Assembly (NCBI GenBank): GCA_017640605.1
Contig: JAEPQH010000003.1
Coordinates: forward strand, 233,336 to 297,335
DNA length: 64,000 bases
Reading direction: 5' to 3'
From: Balneolaceae bacterium
GTDB taxonomy: Bacteria > Bacteroidota > Rhodothermia > Balneolales > Balneolaceae
Under the pieces are notes generated by a model that did not search any database, was not told the origin of the DNA, and was given only the letters and a program-made list of their open reading frames with translations. Numbering within the stretch: position 1 is the first letter of the stretch; each line of letters starts with the position of its first letter. A program made the position numbers and the translations under genes. This document shows, piece by piece, positions 16,490-24,931 of the stretch.

Positions 16490-17107
16490 TTAATCCATAT
16501 ATCCTTCAACAATAGCCTTAAATTCCGGATAACTACCGGGGTTTTTCTCAAGCTTTTCGCCTTCTATGAAAAAAGTTGGGGTAGAATTCACGCCTAATTC
16601 CATGCCCTCGCGTCGGTCTGAGATTACAATTCGATTCATATCAGCCGAGTTCATATCTGCTCGGAATTTTTCAACATCTAAATCCAATGATTGCGCATAC
16701 CCTATAAAAATATTTTCGGCATTTCCTCTGCTCCACTGCGATTGGCCCGCAAAGATTAGATCGTGCATTTCGTCGTATTTGCCTTGAACACGAGCAGCTT
16801 CAGCCGAACGCGCAGCTACTTGAGCGTAGGGATGAATGCTCAACGGAAAATGCTTTGCTACAACTTTAACATCAGTTCCTAAATCTTGTTTTAATTGCTT
16901 TAGGAATGAATGATAGTATGCACAAGCAGGGCACTCATAGTCGCTATATTTTACGATGGTTACCTTAGCTTCAACTTGCGATTCGGTCTGCGTTTCAGCA
17001 GCAGTTGTTGATGGCGCATTGTTCATAGTTTGCGCATTGTTTTCTGTTTTATTGCACGCGGCAAATACCAACAAAACAGCAAAAAGGCTTACAAATAAAT
17101 TCTTCAT
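16490..17107 (-). CDS. DsbA-family thiol oxidoreductase lipoprotein
   Basis: 205 residues. The signal peptide MKNLFVSLFAVLLVFAACNK ends in an LVFAAC lipobox, so it is a lipoprotein. After a low-complexity linker, the thioredoxin-fold domain begins VTIVKYSDYECPACAYYHSF with a CPAC active site. The DsbA-type helical insertion follows (SIHPYAQVAARSAEAARVQGKYDEMHDLIF) and the cis-Pro loop STPTFFIEG. DsbA/DsbG-like proteins oxidise or isomerise disulfides in the cell envelope. No DsbB or VKOR partner is adjacent. A terminator follows the gene. Confidence 0.9.
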   Translation of the reverse strand: MKNLFVSLFAVLLVFAACNKTENNAQTMNNAPSTTAAETQTESQVEAKVTIVKYSDYECPACAYYHSFLKQLKQDLGTDVKVVAKHFPLSIHPYAQVAARSAEAARVQGKYDEMHDLIFAGQSQWSRGNAENIFIGYAQSLDLDVEKFRADMNSADMNRIVISDRREGMELGVNSTPTFFIEGEKLEKNPGSYPEFKAIVEGYMD

Positions 17108-17110
17108 GGA

Positions 17111-18277
17111 TCAGTTTGGGTTTAATTCTTTAGGTCGATGTACCTTTTTAAAATGTCGATTTAAGATACTGTCTATTTTCTCAATTATCTCGGGGATATG
17201 ATGTTCTTTTACATCCCTACCAAAGGAAAGTCGCACAAACTCTCGCGCCTCTTCATCATTTCTCCCCAGCGCCTTCATTGTTCGGTTCGGGCGATCGGAA
17301 CCAACCTGACAAGCACTTCCGGTAGAAATCGCCAGCCCTTGTTGGCTGCATTCCAGCATCAGAAACTGCCCTTCGATTCCCGGAAATCGAGCACCAAGTA
17401 TAAAGGGCGATTGTGAATCTGCGCTCCCTTCAATCACAACTTCATAGGGTAATTTTGATAACCCATCAATCAATGATGCTCTAAACTGCGCAACCTGTTC
17501 GTGCACATCTTCCATCTGCTGAATGTTTAACTTCGCTGCGGTTGCAAAAGCGGCAATTCCGGGCACGTTCGATGTACCAAAGCGAATAGCTTTTCTTTGA
17601 TCGGGATCCTCAAATAATGGCTTCCAATCTACTTCCTTTCTCATCCAGAGCGCTCCCACACCTTTCGGGCCATGAATTTTGTGCGCAGAAACCGTGAGTG
17701 CGTCCAATCCCCAGTTTTCGGGGTTTAATGGAAGCTTTCCAAAACTTTGCACACAATCTGAATGGAACCGGATGTCTTTTCCGGCAATAAGTTTCCCGAT
17801 TTTATCCAGAGGCTGAATCACCCCCAATTCCGAATTAACATGCTGTATACTCACCAGCGCAGTGTGCTCAGAGATGAGTTCCTCGAAATGCTCCAGATTC
17901 AATAATCCGTTTTCGTGTACATCCACCCATCGTATTTCATAGCCTTGAGATTCGAGTCGCCGAAGCACATTAATCACCGAAGAATGCTCCATTTGTGAGC
18001 TGATAATTTCTCTACGATCATCGTTTCTTCCATCTAACAAAGCCTGAATAGCCAAAAAATTGGCCTCCGTGGCTCCCGAGGTAAACACTACATCACCCGG
18101 TGTTTGTCTTATTGATTGGGCAATTACTTTTGTAGATGCATCCAGCACTTGCCGGGCATTCGAGCCGATATCATGCAAACTGCTCGCATTGCCATAGTAT
18201 CGTGTAGAAACCTGTTGCAGCACCTCCATAACTTGCGGGTGAATGGGCGTAGTGGCTGCGTAATCAAGATAGATCAT
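17111..18277 (-). CDS. Cysteine desulfurase (NifS/IscS family)
   Basis: 388-residue PLP enzyme of fold type I. It begins MIYLDYAATTPIHP and continues with YGNASSLHDIG, TSGATEANFLA, the PLP-lysine block SAHKIHGPKGVGALW and the active-site Cys loop STGSACQVGSDRPN. The Cys-loop length suggests the NifS/IscS (group I) rather than SufS type. It removes sulfur from cysteine for Fe-S clusters. The start is 18 nt from divergent nadC; in Bacillus a NifS-type desulfurase next to nadBCA supplies the NadA cluster, so the same role is likely here. The stop is 3 nt upstream of the DsbA-like gene start. Confidence 0.93.
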   Translation of the reverse strand: MIYLDYAATTPIHPQVMEVLQQVSTRYYGNASSLHDIGSNARQVLDASTKVIAQSIRQTPGDVVFTSGATEANFLAIQALLDGRNDDRREIISSQMEHSSVINVLRRLESQGYEIRWVDVHENGLLNLEHFEELISEHTALVSIQHVNSELGVIQPLDKIGKLIAGKDIRFHSDCVQSFGKLPLNPENWGLDALTVSAHKIHGPKGVGALWMRKEVDWKPLFEDPDQRKAIRFGTSNVPGIAAFATAAKLNIQQMEDVHEQVAQFRASLIDGLSKLPYEVVIEGSADSQSPFILGARFPGIEGQFLMLECSQQGLAISTGSACQVGSDRPNRTMKALGRNDEEAREFVRLSFGRDVKEHHIPEIIEKIDSILNRHFKKVHRPKELNPN

Positions 18278-18294
18278 TAAACTCGTTCTTATAG

Positions 18295-19194
18295 ATGAAA
18301 ACCGGTATCTTCAACGGTTCAAAAATAACTACTTTCGTTCAGTTAAACCTGTTTTTCGTGCATAACCATCTCTACAAAAAAATCGTTGAAAACGCCCTCC
18401 TCGAAGATCTCGGGATGGGCGATATCACCACTAATTCGATCTTTGATTCCTCTCAGATTGCCAAGGGATCGTTTCGTGCAAAAGCACCCGGCGTAATTGC
18501 GGGATTAGAAGTGCTCAACACTGTGTACTCTTTTTTTGATAGCGAAGTACGCATTGATTTATCAGTAAATGATGGCGGATTGGTAACCAATCAACAAATT
18601 ATTGCCGAGGTAGAAGGTCCGGTAACAACGTTACTTAGTGGCGAGCGAGTTATCTTGAACATTTTACAACACATGAGCGGCATTGCCACCAGCACCCGCG
18701 AATTGGTTCGGTTGTTAAGCGACCCAACTATCGCTGTGGTAGATACCCGAAAAACACTCCCCGGTTTGCGCGGACTTCAGAAATATGCCGTTACTTGCGG
18801 TGGGGGTAAAAATCATCGGTTTCGATTGGATGATGGGGCGATGATCAAAGACAATCACATAAAAGCAGCCGGTTCCATCACCAACGCTATACAGCAAATT
18901 CGGGCCAAAGCCGGACATATGGTTTCTATTGAAGTAGAAACGGAGAATAAAGCACAAGTGTTGGAAGCAGTAGAAGCAGGTGCCGATGTAATTATGCTGG
19001 ATAATCGAAGTCCGGAAGAAGTTCGGGAGTTTGTGAAGATCATCCCCGACCATATAATCGTTGAAATTTCGGGAGGCATTAATCCCTCCAATATCGCAAG
19101 CTACAAAGGTTGTGGCGCCGATATTATTTCTGTGGGATGGATCACACATTCAGTAAAAGCACTGGATATCAGCTTCAACTTAAGCACTAGTTAA
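18295..19194 (+). CDS. nadC: Nicotinate-nucleotide pyrophosphorylase (carboxylating), NadC
   Basis: 299 residues; a GTG at 18358 (before HNHLYKKIVENALLEDLG) is a second possible start that gives a more typical N-terminus. Family blocks: LLEDLGMGDITTNSIF, ERVILNILQHMSGIAT, VVDTRKTLPGLRGLQKYAV, GGGKNHRFRLDDGAMIKDNH and IVEISGGINPSN. NadC converts quinolinate plus PRPP to nicotinate mononucleotide, CO2 and PPi in de novo NAD synthesis. It is followed 98 nt later by nadA. nadB is not in the window. Confidence 0.95.
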   Translation: MKTGIFNGSKITTFVQLNLFFVHNHLYKKIVENALLEDLGMGDITTNSIFDSSQIAKGSFRAKAPGVIAGLEVLNTVYSFFDSEVRIDLSVNDGGLVTNQQIIAEVEGPVTTLLSGERVILNILQHMSGIATSTRELVRLLSDPTIAVVDTRKTLPGLRGLQKYAVTCGGGKNHRFRLDDGAMIKDNHIKAAGSITNAIQQIRAKAGHMVSIEVETENKAQVLEAVEAGADVIMLDNRSPEEVREFVKIIPDHIIVEISGGINPSNIASYKGCGADIISVGWITHSVKALDISFNLSTS

Positions 19195-19232
19195 TTCAAA
19201 ACTCGTAAGTAACGTATCAATGCAATTTTTTG

Positions 19233-19240
19233 TATTTTTG
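19233..19240 (+). promoter_or_regulatory. Possible Bacteroidota-type -7 element upstream of nadA
   Basis: TATTTTTG fits the TAnnTTTG -7 consensus described for Bacteroidota promoters and lies 53 nt before the nadA start in the 98-nt nadC-nadA gap. I cannot see a convincing TTG -33 element at the usual spacing, so this is tentative. It would let nadA be transcribed apart from nadC. Confidence 0.3.
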
Positions 19241-19292
19241 ATGTCCGTTACGCATTCCTGTTTCGTGATTTTTTGCGACAACCAACAATGAT

Positions 19293-20402
19293 ATGGACGT
19301 ATTAGAACTTTTAGAAATTGAATCTGAAGTAAGCCTTCCTAAGCGCTACTCTACCCTTTCGGTAGAAGAAATGGAAGCCAGAGTTTTGGAGATAAAAGCG
19401 CAATTCGGAGATCGTTTATTTATTCCGGGACATCATTACCAAAAGGATGAAGTGATCAAATTTGCGGATGCACGTGGTGATTCGCTGAAGCTTGCCCAGA
19501 TTTGTCAGACCAAGCCCAATGCTGAATTTATTGTGTTTTGCGGCGTTCATTTTATGGCTGAAACAGCCGATATGCTTACCAATCCAAATCAAAAAGTGAT
19601 TCTGCCGGATTTACGAGCGGGATGTTCGATGGCTGATATGGCCGATATTGAGCAGACAGAAATTGGCTGGAAGAAAATGCAGGAAATTTGGGGAGATACT
19701 ATTCTTCCTCTCACTTATGTGAATTCGACCGCTGCCATTAAAGGATTTGTAGGTAAAAATGGAGGTGCATGTGTTACCTCAGGAAATGCCAAAAAGATGT
19801 TGGAATGGGCGTTCACTCAAAAAGAACGCATTCTATTCTTACCGGATCAGCATTTGGGTAGAAATACTGCCTTCGATTTAGGCATTCCGCTTGAACAAAT
19901 GGCGGTGTATGCCCCACTCACGGGTGAATTTGAGTACGAAGGTGATTGGGAAGACGTAAAAGTGATTTTGTGGAAAGGGCATTGCTCAGTGCACGAGAAA
20001 TTTAATGTGCAGCACATCCAAAATCTGCGAAAACAAGATCCTGAAATCAATATTATTGTACATCCAGAATGTACCTACGATGTGGTTCAGGCTTCTGATT
20101 ATGCGGGTTCTACGAATTACATTATCGAGACCATCAAAAATGCACCGGCCGGCTCGAAGTGGGCCATTGGCACTGAAATGAACTTGGTGAATCGTATCAT
20201 AGATGAACATCCCGACAAAGAAATCGTGAGTTTGAATCCGTTTATGTGTCCGTGTTTGACGATGAACCGCATCGACCTTCCTCACCTTTTATGGAGCTTG
20301 GAAAAACTGGAGCAAGGCGAGGTGGTAAATCATATAACAGTACCGGCTGACATCACCAAAAATGCAGTGCTTTCGTTAGAACGAATGTTGGAGCGGAGTT
20401 GA
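19293..20402 (+). CDS. nadA: Quinolinate synthase NadA
   Basis: 369 residues, the long-form NadA. Blocks seen: [110 protein letters not shown] and [13 protein letters not shown]. The three cluster cysteines map to the GGACVTS, HPEC and MCPC regions. NadA condenses iminoaspartate with dihydroxyacetone phosphate using a 4Fe-4S cluster. It lies near a divergent cysteine desulfurase that could supply sulfur for that cluster. Confidence 0.96.
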   Translation: MDVLELLEIESEVSLPKRYSTLSVEEMEARVLEIKAQFGDRLFIPGHHYQKDEVIKFADARGDSLKLAQICQTKPNAEFIVFCGVHFMAETADMLTNPNQKVILPDLRAGCSMADMADIEQTEIGWKKMQEIWGDTILPLTYVNSTAAIKGFVGKNGGACVTSGNAKKMLEWAFTQKERILFLPDQHLGRNTAFDLGIPLEQMAVYAPLTGEFEYEGDWEDVKVILWKGHCSVHEKFNVQHIQNLRKQDPEINIIVHPECTYDVVQASDYAGSTNYIIETIKNAPAGSKWAIGTEMNLVNRIIDEHPDKEIVSLNPFMCPCLTMNRIDLPHLLWSLEKLEQGEVVNHITVPADITKNAVLSLERMLERS

Positions 20403-20450
20403 GCGATATTCAATAAGCAACATTGAATATTCAGTGTGCAAAAATTGATA
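20403..20450. repeat. AT-rich ATTCAATATTC-type repeat after nadA
   Basis: GATATTCAATAAGCAACATTGAATATTC forms an imperfect inverted repeat just after the nadA stop and shares its words with the repeat at 15057-15112. It may be a weak terminator; there is no T-run. Confidence 0.45.
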
Positions 20451-20535
20451 TTAGAATCTGTCTTATCAAATTACTTACTAATTAAGCTTTTGTTTATCTA
20501 ATAGGTTTTGTTAATTCTTAGCTATAGATAAATAA

Positions 20536-20898
20536 ATGTTTATATCCATGGGTAAGTCTGCGCTGTTTGTGCTTTTTATAAGCTTGCTTTCTGTTAATTG
20601 TACCTTTTTCCAATTTGAGGGTGAGGTAACTGCAGAAGCTAAAGAGCCATTAATTTATATCCATAACGACACTAACCGAACCATCTTTTTTTTCGCCGGC
20701 GATGAAGACGATGGCGCTAGAATCTCAATAGATTTATCCGATCACTCAAATTGGCCGTCCGTTAAACCTGGATATACCTACGCTCTAAAATACTGCGAGT
20801 TAGCATGGTATGATGAAGGTGACACTAGAGCTTGGATTTACTGGAAAACAGCAAATGGTAAATACGGCAGTTTAAGAGTAACTCTCCCCTACGAGTAA
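20536..20898 (+). CDS. Small hypothetical lipoprotein
   Basis: 120 residues (116 if started at the ATG at 20548). The signal is GKSALFVLFISLLSVNC, ending in a lipobox. The mature part is short and beta-rich, with acidic DEDDGARISIDLSDHS and an aromatic C-terminal half (CELAWYDEGDTRAWIYWKTANGKYG). No family is recognised. It has its own upstream gap of about 130 bp and appears to be a single-gene unit. Confidence 0.65.
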   Translation: MFISMGKSALFVLFISLLSVNCTFFQFEGEVTAEAKEPLIYIHNDTNRTIFFFAGDEDDGARISIDLSDHSNWPSVKPGYTYALKYCELAWYDEGDTRAWIYWKTANGKYGSLRVTLPYE

Positions 20899-21007
20899 TA
20901 AATTTTCCTTTCCCAATTATAATTTTGTCCCGTTTTTTATTGCTGGTTTGTTATCTCCTTAAAACCATTACCTTAAAAATCCTACTAAACCCAACTGGAG
21001 TACAATT

Positions 21008-21379
21008 ATGACCAATTTAGAACGCGCTTACGATATCGTAAAAATGAGTAACGAGGGCAAAATGATGGAGGCCCTGACTAAATATTACCACGAAGATTCC
21101 GTAAAAGTAGAAGGAACCGGAGAAGTTACTGAGGGACTAGAAGCCAATATCAAATTTCATGAGCAATGGGCTGCTGGAATCGAAGAAGTGCATGATAGTG
21201 GAATTACCAACGCAGCCGAAAATCCTGAAACCGGAGTAGTTCTGGTTGAGTCTTGGGCGGACATGACTTTCAAAGATGGTAATAGAATTAAAATGGAAGA
21301 AGTTGAAGTACAAACCTGGGTAGACGGTAAAATTAAACATATCCGTTTTTATTATGATACCCGCGGGATGGAAGAATGA
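21008..21379 (+). CDS. SnoaL-like / NTF2-fold protein
   Basis: 123 residues with a GGAG ribosome-binding site 8 nt before the ATG. The pattern is that of SnoaL-like proteins: N-terminal helix AYDIVKMSNEGKMMEALTKYYHEDSVKVEGTG, a helix that frames the pocket (EANIKFHEQWAAGIEEVH), and paired beta strands ending VQTWVDGKIKHIRFYYDTRG. This cone-shaped fold is used by isomerases, cyclases and small-ligand binders; the ligand is unknown. A good terminator follows. Confidence 0.85.
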   Translation: MTNLERAYDIVKMSNEGKMMEALTKYYHEDSVKVEGTGEVTEGLEANIKFHEQWAAGIEEVHDSGITNAAENPETGVVLVESWADMTFKDGNRIKMEEVEVQTWVDGKIKHIRFYYDTRGMEE

Positions 21380-21434
21380 TTTAATGAGTAACTAACTAAA
21401 TGTGTTAGTTGACCATTATTGCGAAAACTCTGAG

Positions 21435-21465
21435 AAGCAAAGCTAACCGGCTTTGCTTTTTTTAT
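21435..21465 (+). terminator. Rho-independent terminator after the SnoaL-like gene
   Basis: AAGCAAAGC (21435-21443) pairs with GCTTTGCTT (21450-21458) across a six-base loop and runs into TTTTTT. It is a strong canonical terminator 56 nt after the stop. Confidence 0.9.
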
Positions 21466-21541
21466 ATTAATTAATGGCTGTAACTATACACTTAATTATT
21501 TATTGTCATTGAGTTTACATTCATCTATAGGCATAAAAATA

Positions 21542-22168
21542 ATGACTAATTTAAAATCAATTATACTTTTCGGGGCGGCTGTGTTATTAATTTCATCATG
21601 TGCGTCTTCTTATAAAAACATTTCACCAAATAGCCTTAATTATGGGACAACCAACTCAGATTCAGAGGTAAGTTTAGCATATCAGACCAATGTTCTGAGT
21701 AGCAGTGGCAACAGGAAATTGGCTAAAAAAGAGTCGCGCTCTTACGTAAAAGTTGTAGCAGTGCGAATCAAAAATAACTCTGATGAGACGGTTATTTTTG
21801 GCCAAGATGTTGCCTTAAAATCTGGCGGCACGTCATTAAGTACACTAACACCTCAACAAATTTCGAGCGAGATAAAACAGAATTCAGCCTCTTACTTGTT
21901 GTTTTTGTTACTTACCCCAATGACATTAGAAGTTGGAAATGATGATACCGGAGAAATTGACTCCTACAATATTGGTTATGCAGTAGGGCCCGGCCTTGCT
22001 CTTTTAAACATGGGTATTGCTGCAGGGGCAAACTCAAGTTTTAGAGCTGAGTTAGAAACATACAATATGATGAACCGTAAGATTGGCCCCGGTGAAACAG
22101 TTTATGGCTTAGTTGGGCTATCTAACTTTTCGTTTGGTAATATTGAATTAGTAGACATTCGTGATTAA
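21542..22168 (+). CDS. Hypothetical lipoprotein
   Basis: 208 residues from the ATG at 21542; a start at 21503 would add 13 residues ahead of the signal and is less likely. The signal MTNLKSIILFGAAVLLISSC ends in a lipobox, followed by ASSYKNISPNSLNYG. The mature part predicts beta strands (VSLAYQTNVLSSSGNRKLAKK, VVAVRIKNNSDETVIFGQDVAL) and one hydrophobic helix near YAVGPGLALLNMGIAAG. It resembles envelope lipoproteins of Bacteroidota in general, but I cannot name a family. A terminator follows. Confidence 0.7.
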   Translation: MTNLKSIILFGAAVLLISSCASSYKNISPNSLNYGTTNSDSEVSLAYQTNVLSSSGNRKLAKKESRSYVKVVAVRIKNNSDETVIFGQDVALKSGGTSLSTLTPQQISSEIKQNSASYLLFLLLTPMTLEVGNDDTGEIDSYNIGYAVGPGLALLNMGIAAGANSSFRAELETYNMMNRKIGPGETVYGLVGLSNFSFGNIELVDIRD

Positions 22169-22202
22169 AAAAATTCCCTAAAATAAATTAATTCAACATT
22201 CT

Positions 22203-22236
22203 AAAAGCAGTATTTAACCGATGCTGCTTTTTTTAT
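22203..22236 (+). terminator. Rho-independent terminator
   Basis: AAAGCAGTAT and ATGCTGCTTT form a stem with a short TTAACCG loop and one G-U pair, followed by TTTTTATT. It lies about 35 nt after the lipoprotein stop and just before the PqqB-like gene. Confidence 0.8.
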
Positions 22237-22261
22237 TGATTCGATTTTCCTTCTTTACCGC

Positions 22262-23200
22262 ATGAAATACCTCCTGCTTTTACTACTTAGCATTTTTATA
22301 ATTACGTGTACCAATCGTTCTACAGATCGAACATCAGAAGAAAGCTCGGATGTATTTATCACCGTACTCGGCATCGCCCAAGATGCAGGATATCCACAGG
22401 CCGGCTGCGAAAAAGAGCAATGCCAATTATTCTGGAATGGAAAAGAAGAAGCGCGCCACGCCACCAGTTTAGCATTAGTAGATTCCAACTCAGATAAATT
22501 CTGGATGTTTGAAGCCACTCCGGATATTAAACATCAACTAAGGGCAATTACAACGATTAAAAATGATCTCACGTTTGCCGGCATATTTCTTACGCATGCC
22601 CATATTGGCCATTATACCGGGCTAATGCACTTGGGCCATGAAGCGATGGGAGCAAAACAAATACCCGTTTTTACTATGCCTAGAATGGCTCAATATTTAT
22701 CAACAAATGGGCCATGGAGCCAATTGGTAGATTTTGAGAACATCAGCCTTAAACAACTGAGAGCTGATTCTGCCCTTTCATTAACCGAAGGAATTTCTGT
22801 AACTCCATTTCGGGTTCCTCATCGCGATGAGTTTTCGGAAACGGTTGGTTATCGTATCACTAGCCCAAATAAAGCGGTACTTTTTATCCCCGACATTAAC
22901 AAATGGGAGGTTTGGGATCGTGATATTATCGAAGAAATTGCAAAAGTAGATATCGCCTTTCTTGATGCTACATTTTTTGATGCAAATGAACTTCCCGGAA
23001 GAAATATGGCGGATATTCCTCATCCGTTTGTAGAAGAAAGCATGGAGTTATTTGCCGATTTACCAGCCTCAGAAAAAGAAAAAATCACCTTTATCCACTT
23101 CAATCATACTAACCCGCTACTTCTCGACTCGCCCGAACGAGCTTTGGTTGAAAGTATGGGATTTAAGGTAGCCTATGAGGGCATGAACATTGCCCTGTAA
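22262..23200 (+). CDS. PqqB-like metallo-beta-lactamase-fold lipoprotein
   Basis: 312 residues. The signal MKYLLLLLLSIFIITC ends in a lipobox, so the enzyme is envelope-anchored. The mature part starts VFITVLGIAQDAGYPQAGC, the strand-turn pattern of PqqB proteins. Metal motif THAHIGHYTGLMHLG gives HxHxGH; VPHRDEFSETVGYRI, FIPDINKW, AFLDATFFD and FIHFNHTNPLL supply the remaining fold blocks. PqqB is a dinuclear-metal hydroxylase-like protein of PQQ synthesis, but no other pqq gene is here and PqqB is normally cytosolic. A related envelope hydrolase of unknown substrate is more likely. Its stop abuts the stop of the convergent gene. Confidence 0.82.
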   Translation: MKYLLLLLLSIFIITCTNRSTDRTSEESSDVFITVLGIAQDAGYPQAGCEKEQCQLFWNGKEEARHATSLALVDSNSDKFWMFEATPDIKHQLRAITTIKNDLTFAGIFLTHAHIGHYTGLMHLGHEAMGAKQIPVFTMPRMAQYLSTNGPWSQLVDFENISLKQLRADSALSLTEGISVTPFRVPHRDEFSETVGYRITSPNKAVLFIPDINKWEVWDRDIIEEIAKVDIAFLDATFFDANELPGRNMADIPHPFVEESMELFADLPASEKEKITFIHFNHTNPLLLDSPERALVESMGFKVAYEGMNIAL

Positions 23201-23992
23201 TTATTGCGAACAACCGATATATCTAAAATATACCGGTGTTCCATCGGGTTGAATCATAGATGTCATATTTCCAAAATCATCGTAGCTGTATTGGTAATTA
23301 AACACACCGGATTCGTTTCGAGCTAACAGCACATTATTGGGCGAAAAAAAGCGCGCATCCGGAAAGTTTGTATCGGTGAAAAATGGAAGAAAAAGATTCT
23401 GCTGTGGGCTAACGGCTGCATCGTACTCAAAGGTGATGTCTTCGAACTTGTTAAAAACACTGGGATCTTCTCTATCTGCAAAAAAACGCTCGTTTCGTGT
23501 GATATTCCCTTTTTCATCGGTAAAATAGTTCGAATATCCGGCGTAAAGTATTTGTCCATCACTGGCCTCACGATATAAATCAATTAAAATTCGATCGTTA
23601 TTCGAGTAATCGATTTCGTGAATTAATCGAACACCGGAGCCTCCGAAATATTTCTCTACGCGTTTTGGGCGCTCATCCTCAAAGCTTACCGTCATGTAAG
23701 GAAAACGCAATTCGGTTTCGAGCTGATTTCTCACCACCAATGAATCCACAAAGTATTGAAATTGAAAGGAAGCCACTACCAGCGGGTCTGCGTCCTCCCG
23801 TAAAAACTCCTGGTGAAGCTGATAAATTTGTCCACCAGAAATGGTCGTAAAAATCAGACGACTGTTTTCAGCAAACTGGATTTCGTTTAGAATGCAGGAA
23901 TTTTCAGGGGGTGCATTATTTACAGTACACCCAAGCAAAGCAACAAGCATGCATCCTAAAAAAACTAATAAACGATGGTTGATCGACTTCAA
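23201..23992 (-). CDS. Hypothetical lipoprotein with YD-repeat-like C-terminus
   Basis: 263 residues beginning with TTG; no ATG lies upstream in frame before a stop. The signal KSINHRLLVFLGCMLVALLGC ends in a lipobox. The mature part is beta-rich, with strands of the kind found in YD/RHS-like repeats (LIHEIDYSNNDRILIDLYRE, DEKGNITRNERFF, YSYDDFGNMTSMIQPDG). It is far too short to be an RHS toxin. Similar single-domain lipoproteins are frequent in Bacteroidota. Function unknown. Confidence 0.65.
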   Translation of the reverse strand: MKSINHRLLVFLGCMLVALLGCTVNNAPPENSCILNEIQFAENSRLIFTTISGGQIYQLHQEFLREDADPLVVASFQFQYFVDSLVVRNQLETELRFPYMTVSFEDERPKRVEKYFGGSGVRLIHEIDYSNNDRILIDLYREASDGQILYAGYSNYFTDEKGNITRNERFFADREDPSVFNKFEDITFEYDAAVSPQQNLFLPFFTDTNFPDARFFSPNNVLLARNESGVFNYQYSYDDFGNMTSMIQPDGTPVYFRYIGCSQ

Positions 23993-24112
23993 ATTTCTTA
24001 TTTCTGGGCGTTTCTACAAATAAACTAAATAAATAGCGTAGAGATATCACAGAAATCTAGTTTTTAAAGTCAGCGTTCGGGGAATTATTGGATTATTAAT
24101 TCCTAAACAAAC

Positions 24113-24673
24113 TTAGGGCATATTGCCGGGAATGGCGTTAAAGTCCAGATTAATTGTGCTGTACTGACGCACATACTCATCTTTGCCAATGTAAGCCTTC
24201 TTAAACACGGTACCTTCAAGACTTCCTTTTATCCCAGTTTCGCTTTTTGCTTCGATGGTTAGTTGACCCGATTCGGAATAGTAGATTTCGCTTCTGCTGG
24301 TTAATGCGCTGTAATAAAACAAGGAATAGCCTTCACGGTAAATCTGATTGATTTCATCAATGTTGTTTAAAGAATAAGAACCTTCATTCGGCAGATCAGT
24401 GGATTTAATTCGAAGTACAATGTTTGTGGTATCGTATAACCCACTTGCCGAGGAAAATGCCAAATTGAAGGTTGTGTCCACTAACGAAAAGCTAAAGCGA
24501 GCGCTTCCAATCAGCTCTTCATAATGCTGAGAGTTTTGATCTACTCCTGCTTTGCCTGCAAAATAGCCCGGTAATACTGAGTTACCTTCCTGTTCGGAAT
24601 TTGAAGGGGAATCGGAGCAAGCTGAAATGCCTATTATCAGAAACAGAACCGCAATTAAACTGAAATTTTTCAT
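24113..24673 (-). CDS. Hypothetical lipoprotein
   Basis: 186 residues. The signal MKNFSLIAVLFLIIGISAC ends in a clear lipobox, followed by a Ser/Asn/Glu-rich tether. The rest predicts beta strands (SARFSFSLVDTTFNLAFSSASG, IVLRIKSTDLPNEGSYSL, GQLTIEAKSETGIKGSLEGTVF) with the feel of a small beta-barrel or sandwich domain. GIKGSLEGTVF resembles the closing strand motif of DUF-type Bacteroidota envelope lipoproteins, but no name is certain. Probably monocistronic. Confidence 0.65.
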   Translation of the reverse strand: MKNFSLIAVLFLIIGISACSDSPSNSEQEGNSVLPGYFAGKAGVDQNSQHYEELIGSARFSFSLVDTTFNLAFSSASGLYDTTNIVLRIKSTDLPNEGSYSLNNIDEINQIYREGYSLFYYSALTSRSEIYYSESGQLTIEAKSETGIKGSLEGTVFKKAYIGKDEYVRQYSTINLDFNAIPGNMP

Positions 24674-24931
24674 GAATGAATATTAGAGAGATTGATCACA
24701 TTAATATAATTGATTTCAAATACTTAAGCTCAAGATTTATTGAAATAGCAGTTATTCTTTTCAAGAATTTGTAACCAATAATCTGCTCGCGCTGTCGACA
24801 TATTGGTGAAAAGTAGGGTTCAGAAGATTAACAATATAGAGCTTGTAGGATGGTACTTTTATCAGTACAAAAAAACTCCGGAATTGGATAACCACATTTC
24901 TCTGATTAGTTTCAGATCAAAATTTACAGAC

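Noticed and set aside
23201..23992. RHS/polymorphic toxin fragment
   Set aside because: YD-like strands are few and the protein is a complete short lipoprotein with no toxin domain or immunity gene.
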